Assembly (NCBI GenBank): GCA_905221605.1
Contig: CAJNDS010000447.1
Coordinates: 537,501-582,656, forward strand
Direction: 5' to 3'
DNA from: Symbiodinium natans
Lineage: Eukaryota; Sar; Dinophyceae; Suessiales; Symbiodiniaceae
Length of the DNA: 45,156 nt
The notes under the pieces were generated by a model that saw only the letters and a program-made list of their open reading frames with translations, was not told the origin of the DNA and did no database searches. Made by a program: the position numbers and the translations under genes. Shown piece after piece: positions 17,275-29,743 of this stretch. Positions within the stretch are counted from its first letter, which is position 1; the number at the start of each line of letters is the position of its first letter.

Positions 17275-17945
17275 TGACTTGGTAGGGGCCAGAGGTTTGT
17301 CGTATGTCCCCTCCCTTCGTCCCTTCGTTTTGTAAGGGTTTTGTAAGGGCTTTGGAGGTTTGTGTGCTTCCCCTTTCTCGTTCTTATAGGTTTTGGGGGA
17401 GCATCAAAATGATTAACATATATGATGTGTTTCCGTGCTCGTATTATGAGGGCTAGTGCCTGCCCTAGAGGTTTGTCGTATGTCCCCCCGCTTCGTGTTC
17501 CTGTGATTTGGTAGGGGGCTAAAGGTTTGTCGTGTGTCCCCTCCCTTCGTCCCTTCGTGTTGTAAGGGTTTTGGGAGGGTCCTGGAGGTTTGTCGTATGT
17601 CCCCTTTGTTCGTGCTTGTAGGGTCTGGGGAGTGTGTAGATGATAATCACATATCATGTGCTTCCGTGCTCGTATTATGAGGGGCTAGTGATTGGCCTGG
17701 AGGTTTGTCAGATGACGCCCCCGCTTCGTGATCCTGTGATTTGGTAGGGGCCTAAAGGTTTGTAGTGTGTCGCCTCCCTTCATTCCTTCCTATTGTAAGG
17801 GTTCTGTGAGGGCCCTGGAGGTTTGTCGTATGTCCCCTTTCTTCTTGCTTGTAGGGTTTGGGGAGCATCTAGATGATAGAGGTTTGTCGTATGTCGTCTC
17901 CCTTCGTCCCTTCGTGTTGTAAGGGTTTTGTGAGGGCCCTGAAGG
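17275..17945 (-). repeat. Composite ~232-bp satellite, inverted section
   Basis: Units read as the complement of the satellite that follows (GAGGTTTGTCGTATGTCCCC instead of GGGGACATACGACAAACCTC). Orientation flips at about 17945. The only open frames are repeat by-products. Confidence 0.85.
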
Positions 17946-20206
17946 TCTAGGGCAGTTACTAGCGCCTCATAGTACGAGCACGGAAGCAAATGATAATGAC
18001 AATCATCTAGACGCTGCCCAAATCCTACAAGCACGAAGAAAGGGACATACGGCAAATTTGCAGGGCCCTCACAAAACCCTTACAACAAGAAGGGACGAAG
18101 GAAGGGCACATACGACAAACCTCTAGGACCCTCACGAAACCCTTACAACACGAAGGGACGAAGGGATTGTATCTAATTTCGTATATGGTAAAATGACATA
18201 CGACAAATCTCCAGGACCCTAGCAAATCACATGAACACGAAGCAGGGAGACATAAAACAAACCTCTAGGGCAGTCACTAGCCCCTCATAATACGAGCACG
18301 GAAGCAAATCATATATGATAATCATCTAGACGCTCCCCACGCCCTACAAGCACGAAGAAAGGAGACATACGATAAATCTTCCAGGTCCAACAAAACCCTT
18401 GCAACTCAAAGGGACGAAGGGAGGGGGCACACGACAAACCTCTTTAGGCCCCTACCACATCGCAGGAACAGAAAGCGGCGGGACATACGACAAACCTCTA
18501 TGACAAACACCAGCCCCTCATAATACGAGCACGGAAGCAAATGATATATGACAGTTTTCTAGAAGATCCCCAAACCCTCTAAGAAGAAAGAAAGGTGACA
18601 TACGACAAACCTTCCCCCAACAAAGCAATTTCAACACGAAGGGACGAAAGGAGGGGACATTCGACAAATCTCTGGCCCCTACCAAATCTCAGGAACACTA
18701 AGCGTGGGGACATACGACAAATCTCCAAGGGCCCTCAGAAAAATTTTATCAGCCTTACAACACGAAGGGACGAAGGCAGGGGACATACGACAAACCTGTA
18801 GGCCCCTACTACATCACAGGAACAAGGAAGCGGGGGAGGGGGCATACGACAAACCCCTAGGGCAGTCACTAGCCCCTCACAATACGAGCACGGAATCAAA
18901 TTATATGTCAGTCGTCTAGACGCTCCCCAAACCCTACAAGTGAGAAGAAAGGGGACACACGGCAATTTTGCAGGGCTCTCACAAAACCCTTGCAACACGA
19001 AAGGACGAAGCGAGGGAACGTATGACAAACCTCTAAGCCCCTACCAAATCACAGGACCAAGGAAACGGGGGGGACAAATGACAAACCTCTAGGACAGCCA
19101 CTAGCCCCTCATAGTTTGAGCACGGAAGCAAATCATATATGACGATCATCTAGACTCTAGACGCTCCCCCAAACCCTACAAGCTCGAAGAAAGTGGATAT
19201 ACGACTAGCCTCCAGGGCCCTCACAAAACCCTTACCACCCATACAACGCGAAGGGACGAAGGAAGGGGACATACGACAAACCTCTAGGGCAGTCAGTAAC
19301 CCCACATAGTACGAGCACGGAAGCAAATGATGTATGGTAATCATCTCGACGCTCCTCAAACTCTCCAAGCACGAAGAAAGGGGACACACGACAAACCTTC
19401 AAGGCCCAACAAAACCCCTACAACACGAAGGGGCGAAAGGAGGGGACATACGACAAAGCTCTAAGCCCCTACCAAATCTCAGGAACAGGAATCGGGGGGA
19501 CATACGACAAACCTCTAGGGCAATCACTAGCCCCTCACAATACGAGCACGGAATCAAATTATATGTCAGTCGTCTAGACGCTCCCCAAACCCTACAAGTG
19601 AGAAGAAAGGGGACACACGGCAAATTTGCAGGGCTCTCACAAACCCTTGCAACACGAAAGGACGAAGCGAGGGAACGTATGACAAACCTCTAAGCCCCTA
19701 CCAAATCACAGGACCAAGGAAACGGGGGGGACAAATGACAAACCTCTAGGACAGCCACTAGCCCCTCATAGTTTGAGCACGGAAGCAAATCATATATGAC
19801 GATCATCTAGACTCTAGACGCTCCCCCCAAACCCTACAAGCTCGAAGAAAGTGGATATACGACTAGCCTCCAGGGCCCTCACAAAACCCTTACCACCCAT
19901 ACAACGCGAAGGGACGAAGGAAGGGGACATATGACAAACCTCTAGGGCAGTCACTAACCCCACATAGTACGAGCACGGAAGCAAATGATGTATGGTAATC
20001 ATCTCGACACTCCTCAATTCTCCAAGCTCGAAGAAAGGGGACACACGACAAGCCTTCAAGGCCCAACAAAACCCCTACAACACGAAGGGGCGAAAGGAGG
20101 GGACATACGACAAAGCTCTAGGCCCCTACCAAATCTCAGGAACAAGAATCGGGAGGACATACGACAAACCTCTAGGGCGATCACTAGCGAGCACGGAATC
20201 GAATTA
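17946..20206 (+). repeat. Composite ~232-bp satellite array
   Basis: Higher-order unit of three blocks: GGGCAGTCACTAGCCCCTCA...(about 116 bp), CAGGGCCCTCACAAAACCC...(about 63 bp) and TAGGCCCCTACCAAATCACA...(about 54 bp). Each ends GGGGACATACGACAAACCTC. Measured spacings of the first block are about 232, 195 (one block missing) and 231. No gene seen. Confidence 0.9.
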
Positions 20207-20443
20207 TATATATATATATGCTACCCCCCCCCCCAGCGACCTACCCTTTTTCGGCCTTTTTAGGCCTTTTTAACAAAATATAACAAAGAAGGCCCAAAAG
20301 TCGCGTAGTTAATCACCGGGTATTGAAGGACAGTTACTGGGACACCCACCTCACAGACCCCGATAAGCCAGCATTGGAAGAATCTACATTTTGAATCTGA
20401 AGCGGACAATGCTGTCTTTAGATGTTTAGATTTGTGGCTTTCT

Positions 20444-21180
20444 ATGCAAATTGTGCGTTTAAAGGGCAATTAATGTTTTGTTGAGCAACTAATTTATTTA
20501 TACGAGTGTGTTTGTACGAGGCAAAGTATTAATCAAATAGTGAAACATTTTTCTTGGTTCTATGCGAATTTAACTACTAGAGAAACTGTTAAGCACAGAG
20601 CCCAAGTTGACTCAAGTGAATACTATTTAAAGGAGCATACTCAACCAAGATACGAAATAGACACCATTCTCAACCAAAATATGGCAAAGTGTGCGTTTAA
20701 AGTGCAAATAATGCTTTGTTGAGCAAGTACTGTATTTATACAATTGTGTTTGTACTAGGCAAAGTATGCTCTCTGAAAAGTCCACTGAAATACCTTATGT
20801 TTACATATTCATGAATCGTTTTTATTTTCGAAATAATCATTTTATGCGAATTTAGCTACTCGAGCAATTATTAAGCAAATAGCCCAATTTGACTCAAGTG
20901 AATACCATTTAAAGGACCATACTCAACCAAAATACGAAAGAAGCACCATATTCAACAAAAAATATGGCAAAGTGTGGTTTAGAGGGCAAATAGTGCTTTG
21001 TTGAGCAACTCATGCATTGAAACAGTTGTGTTTATACCAGGCAAAGTATTATTGAAATACTATCTGCAAAGTCAAATGAAACACCTTGCGAATTTAACTA
21101 CTAGAGGAATTCTTAAGCAAATAGCCCAATTTGACCCAAGTGAATACTATTTAAAGGACCATACTCAACCCAATACAAAA
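20444..21180. repeat. Internal ~250-bp imperfect tandem repeats of the element
   Basis: Three units share GCAAAGTATTA, GCGAATTTAACTACTAGAG, GACTCAAGTGAATAC and TTTAAAGGACCATACTCAAC. Diverged; no coding signal. Confidence 0.8.
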
Positions 21181-21185
21181 TAAAC

Positions 21186-21850
21186 ACTAACGGAAATGGA
21201 AGCGGTTCTACCTGCGTAACAATGAGACAAAGATTGCTGAAGTATTCAATAAAGACCACTTATATACTATGTCTGAAAAGCACAATTTGCATAAGCAAGC
21301 TTAAAAATGCACAATAATGGAAATAGAAGCGGTTCTACTTACATAACGATGAAACAAACATGTCTGAAGTATTCAATAAAGACCACATATATACTCTGCT
21401 TGAAAAACGCAACTTGCAACAAATGCACAAGAATCCTAGAAAACTACTTAGTGAAGGCCAGTTCACAAATACATAAAAACATCCAAAAGCGCAAGCTTTT
21501 CAGGAGAATCTCTGGTGAAGTTTGGATTATAGGGTTTTGGGGTATCCCTGGACGAGTAGGAGTCACTTTTTAACCAAACAATTCTAAGCAATAAATGCTT
21601 TTCCTCAAGCCGAGTATTGCAAATGCTGCTTCTAGATAATTAATCGCATTTACCAGGCAAATATTATCCATGCGAATTTAGCTACCAGAGCACCAAGTAA
21701 TGGCTGAATAAGGTCTACTACACTTGAGTACAACCAAAAGATGCACTAAACACTAGCGGCTCTACTTACGTAATAACGAAACAAATAGTTCTGAAGCACT
21801 AGAAAGACCACTTGTATACTATTTCTGAAAAGCACAATTAGCATAAGCAC
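21186..21850. repeat. Second internal repeat set of the element
   Basis: GGAAATGGAAGCGGTTCTAC...TATTCAATAAAGACCAC...CTGAAAAGCACAATT recurs at about 21186, 21307 and 21755. Confidence 0.75.
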
Positions 21851-21892
21851 ACAGAAAAATGTGTAGTTGTTGCCTCGTACCGTGAAGGCGAA

Positions 21893-22120
21893 CCAAAAAG
21901 CCAAAATACCAAAACCAAAAACACAAAAATACCAAAACCAAAAAAAAACAAAACACCAAAACCAAAAAACCAAAAAAAAACAATTTTCCGGGACTCTTGG
22001 AGATTTTTGGTTTTTTTTGGTTTTGGTTTTTTTGGTTTTTTTTGGTTTTGGTTGTTTTGGTTTTTTTTTGGTTTTGTTTTTTTGTTTTTTTTTGGGTTTT
22101 GGTATTTTTGGTTTTTCTAC
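21893..22120. repeat. CCAAAA / TTTTGG foldback near the element's right end
   Basis: About 90 bases rich in CCAAAA, a 30-base spacer, then about 110 bases rich in TTTTGG. The arms can pair into a long imperfect hairpin. Lys/Pro and Phe/Trp-rich frames here are artefacts. Confidence 0.8.
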
Positions 22121-22275
22121 TGTCTCGTGTATGCGATTTTTGTTGTATTTTAGTCTGCGCCCTAGAAATACGCTATATTGCACACCGAGTTTGCTTGCAG
22201 TGCAGCTGGGTGACTTGAGACAAGGCGAAAAAGGGTAGGTCACTGGGGGGGGGGGGGGTACCATATATATATATG

Positions 22276-24370
22276 TATATATCAGTCGTCTAGGCTCCCC
22301 AAACCCTACAAGCGCGAAGAAAGGGGACACACGCAAACATCCCACGAAGGAACGAAGGGAGAGGAATTACGACAAACCTCTAGACCCCTACCAAATCACA
22401 GGAATACGAAGCGGGGTACACACGAGAAATCTTTAGGGCAATCAATACCCTCATAGCGACTGCGGAAGCAAACGATATGTGATAATCATCTAGACACTCC
22501 CCAAACCCTGCAAGCACGAACAGAGGGGACATACGAAAACCTCCGGAGCGCTCACGAAACCCTTACAACACGAAGGGACGAAGGGAGGGGACCAAAAAAA
22601 AACCTCTAGGCCCCTCCCAACTCACAGGAACACGAAGCAGGGGGGCGTACGACAAACCTCTAGGGCAGTCAATAGCCCTCATAATACGACCACAGAAGCA
22701 AATGACTTATGACAATCATCTAGATGCCAAGAAAGGGGACGCACGACAAACCTGTAGGCCCCTACTACATCACAGGAACAAGGAAGCGGAGGGCATACGA
22801 CAAACCTCTAGGGCAGTCACTAGCCCCGCACAATACGAGCCCGGAATCAAATTACATATGTCAGTCGTCTAGACGCTCCCCAAACCCTACAAGCAAGAAG
22901 AAAAGGGACATACGGCAAATTTGCAGGGCTCTCACAAAACCCTTGCAACACGAAAGGACGAAGGGAGGGAATATATGACAAACCTCTAAGCCCCTACCAA
23001 ATCACAGGACCAAGGAAACGGGGGGACAAATGACAAACCTCTATGACAGTCACTAGCCCCTCATAGTTTGAGCACGGAAGCAAATCATATATGACGATCA
23101 TCTAGACTCTAGACGCTCCCCCCCAAACCCTAAAAGCTCGAAGAAAGTGGATATACGACTAGCCTCCAGGGCCCTCACAAAACCCTTACCACCCATACAA
23201 CGCGAAGGGACGAAGGAAGGGGACATACGACAAACCTCTAAGGCAGTCACTAACCGCACATAGTACGAGCACGGAAGCAAATGATGTATGGTAATCATCT
23301 CGACGCTCCTCAAACTCTCCAAGCACGAAGAAAGGGGACACACGACAAGCCTTCAAGGCCCAACAAAACCCCTACAACACGAAGGGGCGAAAGGAGGGGA
23401 CATACGACAAAGCTCTAGGCCCCCACCAAATCTCAGGAACAGGAATCGGGGGGACATACGACAAACCTCTAGGGCGATCACTAGCCCCTCACAATACGAG
23501 CACGGAATCGAATTATATATATGTATATATCAGTCGTCTAGGCTCCCCAAACCCTACAAGCACGATGAAAGGGGACACACGCAAACATCCCACGAAGGAA
23601 CGAAGGGAGAGGAATTACGACAAACCTCTAGACCCCTACCAAATCACAGGAATACGAAGCGGGGGACACACGAGAAATCTTTAGGGCAATCAATACCCTC
23701 ATAGCGACTGCGGAAGCAAACGATATGTGATAATCATCTAGACACTCCCTCAACCCTACAAGCACGAACAAAGGGGATATATGAAAAACCTCCAGAGCGC
23801 TCACGAAACCCTTACAATACGAAGGGACGAAGGGAGGGGACAAAAGATAAACCTTTAGGCCCCTCCCAACTCACAGGAACACGAAGCAGGGGGGCATACG
23901 ACAAATCTCTAGGGCGGTCAATAGCCCTCATAATACGACCACGGAAGCAAATGACTTATGATGACAATCATCTAGACGCCAAGAAAGGGGACATACGAAA
24001 AACCTCCAAGGCCGAATGCAACCCTCACAACACGAAGGGACGAAGGGAGGGGACATATGACAAGCCTCTGGCCCCTACCAAATCTCAGGAACACGAAGCG
24101 GGGGAATGTACGACAAACCTCTAGGGCAGCCACTAGCCCCTCATAGTACGAGCGCGGAAGGAATGATTTTTGACAATTATCTAGACACTCCCCAAACCCT
24201 ACAAGCACGAAGAAAGGGGACATGCGACAAACCTCCGGGGCCCTCACAAAACCCTTACAACACGAACGAAGAAAACAACTCATACAAACCTCTGGGCCCC
24301 TACCAAATCACAACAACACGAAGCGGGGGGACATACGATTAACCTCTAGGGCAGTCACTAACCCCTCAAG
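22276..24370 (+). repeat. Composite ~232-bp satellite array, continuation
   Basis: Same blocks as 17946-20206 in the same orientation, interrupted by the element at 20207-22275. No gene seen. Confidence 0.9.
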
Positions 24371-24900
24371 ACGGGGGGTGAAAGGGATTATGGGAGATGA
24401 TGGGGAATGATGATGGGGGATGATGGGGGATGATGCGGGATGATGGGAGATGATGGGGGGTGATGGGGAATGATGGGGGATGATGCGGGATGAGAGACAT
24501 GATGGGGCATGATAGGGGCTGATCGGGGACGATGATGGGGGCTGATGGGGGATGATGGTGGATGATGCGGGGGTGAAAGGGATTATGAGAGATGATGGGG
24601 AATGATGATGGGGGATGATGGGGGATGATGGGAGATGATGGGGATGATGGCGGATGATGCGGGATGATGGGGGATGATGGGGGATGATGGGGGATGACGC
24701 GGGATGAGAGAGACGATGGGACATGATAAGGGGGCTGACTGTCTCATCCCCCATCATCCCCCATCATCCCTTTCACCCCTCCCGAAATGATGGGAGATGA
24801 TGGGGGATGATTGGGGGATGATGGGGCATGATGGGGGATGAGAGAAACGATGGGAGATGATGGGAGATGATGCGGGGTGATGTGGGATGGGCAATGAGCG
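24371..24900. repeat. GATGATGGGG minisatellite with an inverted patch
   Basis: Units of about 10-13 bp (GATGATGGGGGAT, GATGATGCGGGAT). At 24743-24780 the strand flips to CATCATCCCC for about 40 bases, forming a potential hairpin. Confidence 0.9.
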
Positions 24901-25056
24901 GGTATGTCTGAAATCCTGGAAAAGACAATTCCCGGGGTTTGATTTTAAAGGGTTTAAATTCTTTTCGGCGTCTTAACTTTTTATGAACTCCTTACACAAT
25001 CAAATCCGGTATTTGATTTTTGTTAAGGGTTTCAAGGATATTACCCTAAACCCTAA

Positions 25057-25156
25057 NNNNNNNNNNNNNNNNNNNNNNNNNNNNNNNNNNNNNNNNNNNN
25101 NNNNNNNNNNNNNNNNNNNNNNNNNNNNNNNNNNNNNNNNNNNNNNNNNNNNNNNN
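25057..25156. other. 100-N assembly gap
   Basis: Exactly 100 N, a conventional size for a gap of unknown length. Sequence before it ends in CCCTAAACCCTAA; sequence after it starts inside a repeat already seen at 17722. Confidence 0.99.
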
Positions 25157-25380
25157 CCGCTTCGTGATCCTGTGATTTGGTAGGGGCCTAAAGGTTTGTA
25201 GTGTGTCGCCTCCCTTCACTCCTTCCTATTGTAAGGGTTCTGTGAGGGCCCTGGAGGTTTGTCGTATGTCCCCTTTCTTCTTGCTTGTAGGGTTTGGGGA
25301 GCATCTAGATGATAGAGGTTTGTCGTATGTCGTCTCCCTTCGTCCCTTCGTGTTGTAAGGGTTTTGTGAGGGCCCTGAAG
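25157..25380 (-). repeat. Composite satellite, inverted section, second copy
   Basis: Corresponds to the 3' part of 17275-17945. The earlier part is missing because the contig begins here. Confidence 0.85.
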
Positions 25381-27642
25381 GTCTAGGGCAGTTACTAGCG
25401 CCTCATAGTACGAGCACGGAAGCAAATGATAATGACAATCATCTAGACGCTGCCCAAATCCTACAAGCACGAAGAAAGGGGACATACGGTAAATTTGCAG
25501 GGCCCTCACAAAACCCTTACAACAAGAAGGGACGAAGGAAGGGCACATACGACAAACCTCTAGGACCCTCACGAAACCCTTACAACACGAAGGGACGAAG
25601 GGATTGTATCTAATTTCGTATATGGTAAAATGACATACGACAAATCTCCAGGACCCTAGCAAATCACATGAACACGAAGCAGGGAGACATAAAACAAACC
25701 TCTAGGGCAGTCACTAGCCCCTCATAATACGAGCACGGAAGCAAATCATATATGATAATCATCTAGACGCTCCCCACGCCCTACAAGCACGAAGAAAGGA
25801 GACATACGATAAATCTTCCAGGTCCAACAAAACCCTTGCAACTCAAAGGGACGAAGGGAGGGGGCACACGACAAACCTCTTTAGGCCCCTACCACATCGC
25901 AGGAACAGAAAGCGGCGGGACATACGACAAACCTTTATGACAAACACCAGCCCCTCATAATACGAGCACGGAAGCAAATGATATATGACAGTTTTCTAGA
26001 AGATCCCCAAACCCTCTAAGAAGAAAGAAAGGTGACATACGACAAACCTTCCCCCAACAAAGCAATTTCAACACGAAGGGACGAAAGGAGGGGACATTCG
26101 ACAAGTCTCTGGCCCCTACCAAATCTCAGGAACACGAAGCGTGGGGACATACGACAAATCTCCAAGGGCCCTCAGAAAAACTTTATCAGCCTTACAACAC
26201 GAAAGGACGAAGGCAGGGGACATACGACAAACCTGTAGGCCCCTACTACATCACAGGAACAAGGAAGCGGGGGAGGGGGCATACGACAAACCCCTAGGGC
26301 AGTCACTAGCCCCTCACAATACGAGCACGGAATCAAATTATATGTCAGTCGTCTAGACGCTCCCCAAACCCTACAAGTGAGAAGAAAGGGGACACACGGC
26401 AATTTTGCAGGGCTTTCACAAAACCCTTGCAACACGAAAGGACGAAGCAAGGGAACGTATGACAAGCCTCTAAGCCCCTACCAAATCACAGGACCAAGGA
26501 AACAGGGGGGACAAATGACAAACCTCTAGGACAGCCACTAGCCCCTCATAGTTTGAGCACGGAAGCAAATCATATATGACGATCACCTAGACTCTAGACG
26601 CTCCCCCAAACCCTACAAGCTCGAAGAAAGTGGATATACGACTAGCCTCCAGGGCCCTCACAAAACCCTTACCACCCATACAACGCGAAGGGACGAAGGA
26701 AGGGGACACACGACAAACCTCTAGGGCAGTCACTAACCGCACATAGTACGAGCACGGAAGCAAATGATGTATGGTAGTCATCTCGACGCTCCTCAAACTC
26801 TCCAAGCACGAAGAAAGGGGACACACGACAAGCCTTCAAGGCCCAACAAAACCCCTACAACACGAAGGGGCGAAAGGAGGGGACATACGACAAAGCTCTA
26901 GGCCCCTACCAAATCTCAGGAACAGGAATCGGGGGGACATACGACAAACCTCTAGGGCAATCACTAGCCCCTCACAATACGAGCACGGAATCAAATTATA
27001 TGTCAGTCGTCTAGACGCTCCCCAAACCCTACAAGTGAGAAGAAAGGGGACACACGGCAAATTTGCAGGGCTCTCACAAAACCCTTGCAACACGAAAGGA
27101 CGAAGCGAGGGAACGTATGACAAACCTCTAAGCCCCTCCCAAATCACAGGACCAAGGAAACGGGGGGGACAAATGACAAACCTCTAGGACAGCCACTAGC
27201 CCCTCATAGTTTGAGCACGGAAGCAGATCATATATGACGATCATCTAGACTCTAGACGCTCCCCCAAACCCTACAAGCTCGAAGAAAGTGGATATACGAC
27301 TAGCCTCCAGGGCCCTCACAAAACCCTTACCACCCATACAACGCGAAGGGACGAAGGAAGGAGACATATGACAAACCTCTAGGGCAGTCACTAACCCCAC
27401 ATGGTACGAGCACGGAAGCAAATGATGTATGGTAATCATCTCGACACTCCTCAATTCTCCAAGCTCGAAGAAAGGGGACACACGACAAGCCTTCAAGGCC
27501 CAACAAAACCCCTACAACACGAAGGGGCGAAAGGAGGGGACATACGACAAAGCTCTAGGCCCCTACCAAATCTCAGGAACAAGAATCGGGAGGACATACG
27601 ACAAACCTCTAGGGCGATCACTAGCGAGCACGGAATCGAATT
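25381..27642 (+). repeat. Composite ~232-bp satellite, second copy
   Basis: Corresponds to 17946-20206 with a few base changes (for example one extra A in a run near 27077). No gene seen. Confidence 0.9.
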
Positions 27643-29743
27643 ATATATATATATATGCTACCCCCCCCCCCAGCGACCTACCCTTTTTCGGCCTTTTTAG
27701 GCCTTTTTAACAAAATATAACAAAGAAGGCCCAAAAGTCGCGTAGTTAATCACCGGGTATTGAAGGACAGTTACTGGGACACCCACCTCACAGACCCCGA
27801 TAAGCCAGCATTGGAAGAATCTACATTTTGAATCTGAAGCGGACAATGCTGTCTTTAGATGTTTAGATTTGTGGCTTTCTATGCAAATTGTGCGTTTAAA
27901 GGGCAATTAATGTTTTGTTGAGCAACTAATTTATTTATACGAGTGTGTTTGTACGAGGCAAAGTATTAATCAAATAGTGAAACATTTTTCTTGGTTCTAT
28001 GCGAATTTAACTACTAGAGAAACTGTTAAGCACAGAGCCCAAGTTGACTCAAGTGAATACTATTTAAAGGAGCATACTCAACCAAGATACGAAATAGACA
28101 CCATTCTCAACCAAAATATGGCAAAGTGTGCGTTTAAAGTGCAAATAATGCTTTGTTGAGCAAGTACTGTATTTATACAATTGTGTTTGTACTAGGCAAA
28201 GTATGCTCTCTGAAAAGTCCACTGAAATACCTTATGTTTACATATTCATGAATCGTTTTTATTTTCGAAATAATCATTTTATGCGAATTTAGCTACTCGA
28301 GCAATTATTAAGCAAATAGCCCAATTTGACTCAAGTGAATACCATTTAAAGGACCATACTCAACCAAAATACGAAAGAAGCACCATATTCAACAAAAAAA
28401 TATGGCAAAGTGTGGTTTAGAGGGCAAATAGTGCTTTGTTGAGCAACTCATGCATTGAAACAGTTGTGTTTATACCAGGCAAAGTATTATTGAAATACTA
28501 TCTGCAAAGTCAAATGAAACACCTTGCGAATTTAACTACTAGAGGAATTCTTAAGCAAATAGCCCAATTTGACCCAAGTGAATACTATTTAAAGGACCAT
28601 ACTCAACCCAATACAAAATAAACACTAACGGAAATGGAAGCGGTTCTACCTGCGTAACAATGAGACAAAGATTGCTGAAGTATTCAATAAAGACCACTTA
28701 TATACTATGTCTGAAAAGCACAATTTGCATAAGCAAGCTTAAAAATGCACAATAATGGAAATAGAAGCGGTTCTACTTACATAACGATGAAACAAAGATG
28801 TCTGAAGTATTCAATAAAGACCACATATATACTATGCATGAAAAACGCAACTTGCACAATCAGGCTTAAAAAATGCACAAGAATCCTAGAAAAGTACTTC
28901 TAAAGTGAAGGCCATACCACAAGCAAATTCACAAATACGAAAAAACATCCAAAAGCGCAAGCTTTTCAGGAGAATCTCTGGTGAAGTTTGGATTATAGGG
29001 TTTTGGGGTATCCCTGGACGAGTAGGAGTCACTTTTTAAGCAAACAATTCTAAGCAATAAATGCTTTTTCTCAAGACAAGTATTGCAAATGCTGCTTCTA
29101 GATAATTAATCGCATTTACCAGGCAAATATTATCCATGCGAATTTAGCTACCAGAGCACCAAGTAATGGCTGAATAAGGTCTACTACACTTGAGTACAAC
29201 CAAAAGATGCACTAAACACTAGCGGCTCTACTTACGTAATAACGAAACAAATAGTTCTGAAGCACTAGAAAGACCACTTGTATACTATTTCTGAAAAGCA
29301 CAATTAGCATAAGCACACAGAAAAATGTGTAGTTGTTGCCTCGTACCGTGAAGGCGAACCAAAAAGCCAAAATACCAAAACCAAAAACACAAAAATACCA
29401 AAACCAAAAAAAAACAAAACACCAAAACCAAAAAACCAAAAAAAAACAATTTTCCGGGACTCTTGGAGATTTTTGGTTTTTTTTGGTTTTGGTTTTTTTT
29501 GGTTTTTTTGGTTTTGGTTGTTTTGGTTTTTTTTTGGTTTTGTTTTTTTGTTTTTTTTTTGGGTTTTGGTATTTTTGGTTTTTCTACTGTCTCGTGTATG
29601 CGATTTTTGTTGTATTTTAGTCTGCGCCCTAGAAATACGCTATATTGCACACCGAGTTTGCTTGCAGTGCAGCTGGGTGACTTGAGACAAGGCGAAAAAG
29701 GGTAGGTCACTGGGGGGGGGGTACCATATATATATATATATGT
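27643..29743. mobile_element. Poly-C TIR element, second copy
   Basis: Same element as 20207-22275 at the same satellite position. It differs by small indels, notably about 35 extra bases near 28856-28925 and a shorter G-run at the right end (about 9 against 14). Confidence 0.8.

Larger units (their letters stand above)
20207..22275. mobile_element. ~2.07-kb element with poly-C terminal inverted repeats
   Basis: The left end reads ATATATG-CTA-C12-AGCGACCTACCCTTTTTCG. The complement of the right end reads ATATATG-GTA-C13-AGTGACCTACCCTTTTTCG, so the TIRs span about 35-45 bp. It sits in the TA-rich part of a satellite unit; an uninterrupted unit with the same flanks is at 23495-23560. The interior is AT-rich and unlike the satellite, with two sets of internal repeats (20444-21180 and 21186-21850) and no frame over 200 codons. 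Probably a non-autonomous DNA transposon. Confidence 0.8.

Noticed and set aside
21746-22345. 199-residue complement frame rich in Lys/Pro followed by Phe/Trp-rich sequence
   Set aside because: Produced by the CCAAAA/TTTTGG foldback and adjoining satellite; the second element copy frameshifts it by homopolymer slippage.
17244-24757. Dozens of 60-150-residue frames with recurring RQTS, PSQNPYN and CRMSP motifs
   Set aside because: All track the 232-bp satellite or the GATG minisatellite on both strands; frames are interrupted by unit-length changes and there is no start or splice context.
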